Shown piece by piece: positions 5,705-10,304 of a DNA stretch of 10,304 nt (the stretch's first letter is position 1; the number at the start of each line of letters is the position of its first letter). The stretch is from contig JAKSPV010000041.1 in NCBI GenBank assembly GCA_024404475.1, positions 1 through 10,304 of the forward strand. Reading direction: 5' to 3'. The position numbers were made by a program, and so were the translations under genes. Below the pieces are notes generated by a model. That model was given only the letters and a program-made list of their open reading frames with translations, was not told the DNA's origin and did no database searches. This DNA comes from Clostridia bacterium (lineage in GTDB: Bacteria; Bacillota; Clostridia; Oscillospirales; CAG-272).

Positions 5705-6325
5705 ATGCAAAGCCAAAAGAAGGAAGCCGCTGCGGCTGAAAAGAAGCCGCGCGACACCGCCGGTGAAATCTACGACATACTCGAACTTGTCGCGCTCTGC
5801 GCGACGGTCATCATCCTGATCTACACGTTTGCCATCCGCATGACGGTCGTCAATCAGCACTCGATGGAGCAGACGCTCATCGAGGGTGACTACATGCTGG
5901 TCTCCGACCTGTTCTACACGCCAAAGACCGGCGACATCGTCGTCGTGCAGAATCCGTCGCTGCCAAATCACGCCGAACCGCTCGTCAAGCGCGTGATCGC
6001 CGTCGGCGGCGACACGCTCAACATCAACTACCGCAACTGGTGCGTAACGGTGACGCACAACGGTGAAAAGCGCATTCTGGAAGAGGAATATATGTATCTC
6101 GACCCGACGAAATCCCTCGTCGTCGCCGATTGGTGGGATACGATCGAGCCTGACGGCTCTTATACGTACAACATTCCGGAGGGATACGTCTTCGTCATGG
6201 GCGACAACCGCCACGTTTCGGCGGACAGCCGGCTCTCCGAGGTTGGTCTCATCCCGGAATCCTGTGTCGTCGGCCACGTCTTCATGCGCGTGTTCCCGTT
6301 TTCCAAGATCGGACTGGTGAACTGA
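5705..6325 (+). CDS. lepB: Signal peptidase I
   Basis: This membrane-bound serine protease removes signal peptides from secreted proteins on the outer face of the membrane. The 206-residue protein has a charged cytoplasmic N-terminus (1-20), one membrane anchor (about 24-45), then the S26 family boxes: QHSMEQTL with the catalytic Ser53, a GDYMLVSDL stretch, LVKRVIAVGGD with the general base Lys95, and the late GDNRHVSADSR box. The single anchor and the length resemble Gram-positive Sip-type enzymes. The ATG at 5705 follows an AAGGAGG site by 8 bases. It lies 30 bases after the apgM-like gene and only 4 bases before rbgA, and the lepB-rbgA-rnhB order is a frequent arrangement in Firmicutes. 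Identity is secure. Confidence 0.96.
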   Translation: MQSQKKEAAAAEKKPRDTAGEIYDILELVALCATVIILIYTFAIRMTVVNQHSMEQTLIEGDYMLVSDLFYTPKTGDIVVVQNPSLPNHAEPLVKRVIAVGGDTLNINYRNWCVTVTHNGEKRILEEEYMYLDPTKSLVVADWWDTIEPDGSYTYNIPEGYVFVMGDNRHVSADSRLSEVGLIPESCVVGHVFMRVFPFSKIGLVN

Positions 6326-6329
6326 CAAC

Positions 6330-7190
6330 ATGCCTTCACAAACGATCCAATGGTTTCCCGGTCACATGGCGAAAACCCGCCGTCTGATCGCGGAAAACCT
6401 GAAAGAAGTCGATATCGTGATCGAACTGCTCGACGCCAGAATCCCGAAAAGCTCCCGCAACCCCGAGATTGCGAAGCTGGTCGGCGAGAAGCCGTGCCTC
6501 ACGCTTCTCAACAAAGCGTCACTTGCCGATCCCGCCGTCACGGCGGAATGGACCCGTGAAGGTGCCGGAAAAGGCCGCGCCGCGCTTGCCGTGGACTGTC
6601 AGACCGGCGAAGGCATCGCCAAAATCGGCCCTGCCGTCCGCGAGGTTCTCGCGGAAAAGATCGCCCGCTGGGAAGCCAAAGGCATGCAGAACAAAAAGAT
6701 CCGCGCCATGATCGTCGGCATCCCGAACGTCGGGAAGTCGTCGCTCATCAACAAGCTCTCCGGCGCGAAGAAAGTCCGCGTCGAGGACAGACCAGGCGTC
6801 ACGCTGACAAAGCAGTGGGTACCGACGAACGCCGGCTTTGAACTCATGGACATGCCCGGCATTCTCTGGCCGAAATTCGATGACAAGACGACAGGCGAAA
6901 ACCTTGCCGCGACGGGTGCTATCCGCGACGCGATTCTTGACACGGAGGAACTCGCCTCCGTCCTCTGCGCGCGGCTCGCCAAAGTCGCACCTGACAAACT
7001 CACGGCACGGTATAAACTCGAAAGCATTGACGTCTCGTCTCTTTCCGGCTACGATCTTCTCACGGAGATCGGCAGGAAGCGAGGATGTCTCATATCCGGA
7101 GGAGAAGTCAACACAGAACGTACGGCCGCGATCGTCCTCGACGAATTCCGCGGCGGAAAGATCGGACGCATCTCTCTCGAACGTCCGTAA
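6330..7190 (+). CDS. rbgA: Ribosome biogenesis GTPase RbgA/YlqF
   Basis: RbgA is a circularly permuted GTPase needed for late assembly of the 50S subunit. The 286-residue protein starts with QWFPGHMAKTRR, where His12 matches the histidine implicated in GTP hydrolysis in this family. The G motifs appear in permuted order: G4 as NKAS (61-64), then G1 GIPNVGKSS (130-138), a G2 region RPGVTLTKQW (154-163) and G3 DMPG (174-177). A C-terminal helical domain ends with the DEFRGGKIGRISLERP tail, which fits the RNA-binding region. The fourth G4 residue is serine where NKxD is usual, a point described separately. The start at 6330 lies 4 bases after lepB and lacks a strong ribosome binding site, suggesting translational coupling. 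Identity is secure. Confidence 0.96.
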   Translation: MPSQTIQWFPGHMAKTRRLIAENLKEVDIVIELLDARIPKSSRNPEIAKLVGEKPCLTLLNKASLADPAVTAEWTREGAGKGRAALAVDCQTGEGIAKIGPAVREVLAEKIARWEAKGMQNKKIRAMIVGIPNVGKSSLINKLSGAKKVRVEDRPGVTLTKQWVPTNAGFELMDMPGILWPKFDDKTTGENLAATGAIRDAILDTEELASVLCARLAKVAPDKLTARYKLESIDVSSLSGYDLLTEIGRKRGCLISGGEVNTERTAAIVLDEFRGGKIGRISLERP

Positions 7191-7214
7191 AACGAATGAA
7201 AGGCGGCTGAGCAT

Positions 7215-7856
7215 ATGCTGGACTGGCATTTTGACGATTCCTACAAAGCGGCTTATGCCGTCGTTGCCGGCACGGACGAAGCCGGTCGGGGTCCGCTCGC
7301 GGGGCCCGTTGTCGCCGGTGCCGTGATTCTGCCCGAAGGCCTTATACTTGATGGTCTTGACGACTCCAAAAAACTGACGGAGAAGAAACGCGAGCGGCTG
7401 TATGCCGAGATCACCGAAAAGGCGATCTCGTGGGCGGTCGCCATGGCGACTCCCGCGGAAATTGACGAATACAACATTCTGAACGCGTCACAGCTCGCGA
7501 TGCGGCGCGCGCTTGACGCGCTTGATCCGAAGCCGGATTTCGCGCTCGTGGACGGCAACGTATGCCGCGATTTCCCGATGGCGGCAAAATGCGTGATCGG
7601 CGGTGACGCCAAGTCGCCCTCCATCGCGGCGGCCTCCGTCCTCGCCAAGGTCACCCGTGACCGGATGCTCGTCGAGCTCGATGGGCAATACCCGCAGTAC
7701 GGCTTCAAAAAGCACAAAGGATACCCCACCAAAGATCATATGCTCGCGGTCTGGCGCTTCGGGCCGTGTCCGGAACACAGGCGCTCTTTTCTCGGTTTTC
7801 TCGAAAAGGATGCCGAAAAGCTTGCCGCCATGGCCGCCGCGGAGGACGGGAAATGA
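7215..7856 (+). CDS. rnhB: Ribonuclease HII
   Basis: RNase HII cleaves RNA in RNA/DNA hybrids and starts removal of single ribonucleotides misplaced in DNA. The 213-residue protein has the signature GTDEAGRGPLAGPVVAGAV with Asp21 and Glu22, LDDSKKLT (about 48-55), a third acidic residue at Asp113 in LVDGN and a fourth at Asp131 in GGDAKSPSIAAAS, so all four metal-binding carboxylates are present. HKGYPTKDH (about 166-174) is the conserved substrate-contact stretch. The ATG at 7215 follows AAAGGCGG by 8 bases, 24 bases after rbgA. Its stop codon overlaps the start of yraN by 4 bases (ATGA). Identity is secure. Confidence 0.97.
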   Translation: MLDWHFDDSYKAAYAVVAGTDEAGRGPLAGPVVAGAVILPEGLILDGLDDSKKLTEKKRERLYAEITEKAISWAVAMATPAEIDEYNILNASQLAMRRALDALDPKPDFALVDGNVCRDFPMAAKCVIGGDAKSPSIAAASVLAKVTRDRMLVELDGQYPQYGFKKHKGYPTKDHMLAVWRFGPCPEHRRSFLGFLEKDAEKLAAMAAAEDGK

Positions 7857-8242
7857 ACAACCGCTCTTTCGGGAAAAAAGGGGAAGACGTCGCCGCATCG
7901 TATCTTCGTGAACACGGGTATGAGATCGTCGGGCAGAACGTCTACGTCGGACACGACGAGATCGACATTCTCTCCGCAGACGACACGCATATACTTTTCA
8001 CGGAAGTAAAGACGCGGCGCGAACGTCCGGAACACCCCGACCGCTTCGGCAGGCCTGCCGCGGCCGTTACGCCGGTCAAGCAGAAGCATCTGCTTGCCTC
8101 CGCAGGCGCGTGGCTTCACGAACACGCGGAGGAAATCCACGGACGCCAGCCGCGGATCGACGTCATCGAGGTCTATATCTCACCGGATGACGGATCCGTT
8201 CTGCGTGTCTTTCACATTGAAAACGCTGTCAGAAAGAAGTGA
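7853..8242 (+). CDS. yraN: YraN family protein (UPF0102), restriction-endonuclease-like fold
   Basis: This 129-residue protein belongs to the widespread UPF0102 family, which has a nuclease-like fold but no settled role. It opens with FGKKGEDVAASYLREHGYEI (6-25) and carries the presumed catalytic pattern HDEIDIL (34-40), followed by LFTEVKTRR (48-56), that is Glu36, Asp38, Glu51 and Lys53. The C-terminus RIDVIEVYIS and the HIENAV tail are also typical. I chose the ATG at 7853, which overlaps the rnhB stop codon, because GGAGG lies about 8 bases upstream within rnhB. An rnhB-yraN pairing with a 4-base overlap is common and suggests coupled translation. Family assignment is firm; biochemical function is not established. 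Confidence 0.93.
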   Translation: MNNRSFGKKGEDVAASYLREHGYEIVGQNVYVGHDEIDILSADDTHILFTEVKTRRERPEHPDRFGRPAAAVTPVKQKHLLASAGAWLHEHAEEIHGRQPRIDVIEVYISPDDGSVLRVFHIENAVRKK

Positions 8243-8247
8243 TTTTC

Positions 8248-9180
8248 ATGCGTCTCTGCGATCTGCACTGTGATACGCTGACCGAACTTGACAACCGCGG
8301 GGGCAACTTTGCCGAAAACGATCTGCAGATTTCGCTCCACCGCGCCGCCGCGTTCGACAGTTACGTGCAGGTGCTCGCCGTCTGGTGCGACAAAGAACTG
8401 TCCGACGAGGCATCCTTTGAACGTTTCTGCCGTATCGCAGACAGTTTCCTCGCGTGGGCGGACGGACGCAGCGATTTTGTCCTCTGCCGGACGGGCAGCG
8501 AAGTGAACGCTGCCGTATGTGCCGGCAAACGAGCCGCGGTACTCGCCGTAGAAGACGCACGGCTCCTCGCGGGACACATCGAACGGCTCGACGTGCTGCG
8601 CGAGAAAGGCGTACGGTTTCTGACGCTCCAATGGGCGGGTGAAACGGCGACCGGCGGTGCGTGGAACACGCACTCCGGACTTACTGATTTCGGACGTGCC
8701 GTCGTCAAACGGTGTTTTGAGATTGGCATTGTGCCCGATCTTTCACACGCCTCCCTCGAAGTCACCGACGAGGTGCTTTCGATGGCAGAGGAGTGCGGGC
8801 TTCCCGTCGTCTGTACGCATTCCGACTCCTACGCGCTCACGCCGAACGGGCGCAACATCACCGATGAAACCTATCGCCGCATCGCCGCCCTCGGCGGCAT
8901 CGTCGGCGTCTGCCTCTGCCCCGGACATCTCTCAGATAAGAACTCCGCTTCGTCCGACGATGCCGCGGCACATATGCTCCGCGGCCTTTCAATCGAGCCG
9001 GACGCCGTCGCACTCGGCTGTGATTTCGACGGAATCGGAGATGACACGCCGGTCGATCTGCCGGACGTATCGGCACTTTCCCTGCTCTATGAAAAGGTGC
9101 GCAAAGCCGTCGGCAACGAACTCGCCGACAAAGCGTTCTTCGGAAACGCCTTCCGCTTCCTAACGACTTACCTCCGCTGA
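8248..9180 (+). CDS. Membrane dipeptidase family protein (peptidase M19)
   Basis: M19 enzymes are zinc-dependent dipeptidases related to mammalian renal dipeptidase, usually cytoplasmic in bacteria. The 310-residue protein shows the ordered metal-site residues: DLHCDT with His7 and Asp9, AVEDARLL with Glu102, DLSHAS with His167 and VCTHSDSY with His191. It also has GRNITD (201-206), GCDFDGIG (258-264) and the late FFGNAFRF motif. No signal peptide is visible. I prefer the ATG at 8248, 5 bases after yraN. A GTG at 8239, which overlaps the yraN stop, is an alternative that would add three residues. Neither has a strong ribosome binding site, so translational coupling to yraN is likely. Family is secure; the natural dipeptide is unknown. 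Confidence 0.92.
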   Translation: MRLCDLHCDTLTELDNRGGNFAENDLQISLHRAAAFDSYVQVLAVWCDKELSDEASFERFCRIADSFLAWADGRSDFVLCRTGSEVNAAVCAGKRAAVLAVEDARLLAGHIERLDVLREKGVRFLTLQWAGETATGGAWNTHSGLTDFGRAVVKRCFEIGIVPDLSHASLEVTDEVLSMAEECGLPVVCTHSDSYALTPNGRNITDETYRRIAALGGIVGVCLCPGHLSDKNSASSDDAAAHMLRGLSIEPDAVALGCDFDGIGDDTPVDLPDVSALSLLYEKVRKAVGNELADKAFFGNAFRFLTTYLR

Positions 9181-9209
9181 CTGTGTCAGCAAAGAAAGGA
9201 CATATTCCC

Positions 9210-10304
9210 ATGATCCAGTACATCAGCACCCGCGACACGTCAACCTCCCCCCGCCGGATCACCTCCGCAGAGACGATCAAACAGGGACTCGCGCCCGACG
9301 GCGGTCTCTTCCTGCCGGACGCCATTCCGGCGCTGACCGCGGACGATCTCCGTGCGCTTTGCAAAATGGACTACGCGGCAAGAGCCGCCGATATTCTCGG
9401 CCGCTTTCTGCCTGACTACGATACAGAAGACCTCGCGGCGGACTGCCGCGCCGCTTACGCGGAAGACCGATTTCCCGGCGGTCCGGCACCGCTTGCCCCG
9501 CTCGGCGACAGCCTGTATGCGCTCGAACTCTGGCACGGGCCGACGTGCGCTTTCAAGGACATGGCGCTGCAGATCATGCCGCGCCTGCTCTCCCGCGCGC
9601 TCACAATGACCGGTGAAAGACGGCTCGCGCACATTCTCGTGGCGACCTCCGGCGACACCGGCAAGGCGGCGCTCGAGGGCTACCGCGACGTGCCCGGCGT
9701 CAAGATCACCGTTTTCTACCCCGAAAACGGCGTCAGCCGGATGCAGAAAATGCAGATGCAGACGCAGGAAGGCGAAAACGTCCTCGTCTGTGCCGTGCGC
9801 GGCAATTTCGACGACGCGCAGACCGGCGTCAAAAAAATCTTCGGCGACGCCTCGCTTGCCAATCGGGCTGACGGCGAGGGCATGTTCTTCTCAAGCGCCA
9901 ACTCGATCAACTGGGGGCGTCTCGCACCGCAAATCGTTTACTATGTATCCGCGTACTGCGATCTGGTCGTCCGCGGCGATATCGGGCTCGGCGACAGGAT
10001 CAACGTCTGCGTACCGACCGGCAACTTCGGCAACATTTTTGCCGCCTACATCGCGCGGCTGATGGGGCTTCCGATCAAGCGGCTCATCTGTGCGTCCAAT
10101 GCGAACAACGTTCTGACTGACTTTATCCGGACGGGTGTCTATGACCGCCGCCGGACGTTCCACGAGACAATGTCGCCGTCGATGGATATTCTCATCTCGT
10201 CGAATCTCGAACGGCCGCTCTATATGCCCGGCGGCAGCGAGCTGACGAAAGATCTGATGCGGCAGCGCACTGAAAACGGCGTCTATACGGCGCCCGATGC
10301 GCTG
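9210..10304 (+). CDS. thrC: Threonine synthase (3' end outside window)
   Basis: Threonine synthase is the PLP enzyme that turns O-phosphohomoserine into threonine. The window holds 365 residues and no stop. Full-length members of this long (E. coli/yeast-like) class are roughly 450-500 residues, so the C-terminal part is missing. The N-terminal domain has APDGGLFLPD (about 28-37). The PLP lysine is Lys116 in HGPTCAFKDMALQ, and the phosphate of PLP would be held by TSGDTGKAA (about 145-153). SSANSINWGR (about 229-238) and PTGNFGN (about 269-275) are also conserved. The ATG at 9210 follows AAAGGA by about 9 bases. It lies 29 bases after the dipeptidase gene with no terminator between, so it may be transcribed with the apgM-like gene. 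Confidence 0.96.
   Translation, partial: MIQYISTRDTSTSPRRITSAETIKQGLAPDGGLFLPDAIPALTADDLRALCKMDYAARAADILGRFLPDYDTEDLAADCRAAYAEDRFPGGPAPLAPLGDSLYALELWHGPTCAFKDMALQIMPRLLSRALTMTGERRLAHILVATSGDTGKAALEGYRDVPGVKITVFYPENGVSRMQKMQMQTQEGENVLVCAVRGNFDDAQTGVKKIFGDASLANRADGEGMFFSSANSINWGRLAPQIVYYVSAYCDLVVRGDIGLGDRINVCVPTGNFGNIFAAYIARLMGLPIKRLICASNANNVLTDFIRTGVYDRRRTFHETMSPSMDILISSNLERPLYMPGGSELTKDLMRQRTENGVYTAPDAL

Noticed and set aside
5699..6331. Minus-strand open frame spanning almost exactly lepB
   Set aside because: The plus-strand frame has all signal peptidase boxes. The antisense frame follows from its codon pattern and has no family features.
6519..7229. Minus-strand open frame opposite rbgA
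   Set aside because: No known motif or start signal, and it runs fully within a well-supported GTPase gene.
1..10304. Mobile element, phage, CRISPR or defence system
   Set aside because: No transposase, integrase, direct-repeat array, attachment site or toxin-antitoxin pair is visible, and all recognised genes are chromosomal housekeeping genes in familiar order.

Overview
This window looks like a chromosomal housekeeping segment from a moderately GC-rich member of the Firmicutes, class Clostridia. The evidence is the rpsF-ssb-rpsR order, the lepB-rbgA-rnhB-yraN order, strong GGAGG-type ribosome binding sites, sigma-A-like promoters and a bacterial, archaeal-type phosphoglycerate mutase homologue. 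I cannot name a genus from the sequence alone. There is no sign of a phage, transposon, CRISPR array, tRNA or rRNA gene.

Layout. (1) 1-614, minus: the 5' part of a gene for an unrecognised protein with two membrane segments, running off the left edge. (2) 615-879: a divergent promoter region with one promoter for that gene and one for rpsT (S20), whose leader can fold into a terminator-like hairpin. (3) 880-1146: rpsT, then its terminator, facing the terminator of a minus-strand operon. (4) 1253-2573, minus: rpsF-ssb-rpsR (S6, SSB, S18) with a near-consensus promoter and a structured leader. (5) 2705-3880: gap (GAPDH) as a single-gene unit with its own promoter, a 5' stem-loop and a terminator. 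(6) 3924-4342: a small DUF2809-like membrane protein and a strong terminator. (7) 4393-10304, plus: seven tightly packed genes, apgM-like, lepB, rbgA, rnhB, yraN, an M19 dipeptidase and the start of thrC, with no terminator visible between them.

How the genes work together. The right half combines an operon for secretion, ribosome assembly and RNA/DNA hybrid repair with two genes that may belong to threonine synthesis. The apgM-like protein belongs to the family that has been proposed to act as an alternative homoserine kinase in bacteria lacking ThrB, and threonine synthase, which uses the product of that kinase, lies at the end of the same gene string. Glycolytic phosphoglycerate mutase is the competing explanation, and gap lies just upstream. 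This is the most interesting biology in the window. I see no clearly undescribed system. The remaining points of interest are candidate regulatory leaders of rpsT and rpsF, a substituted G4 motif in RbgA and the unrecognised membrane protein.
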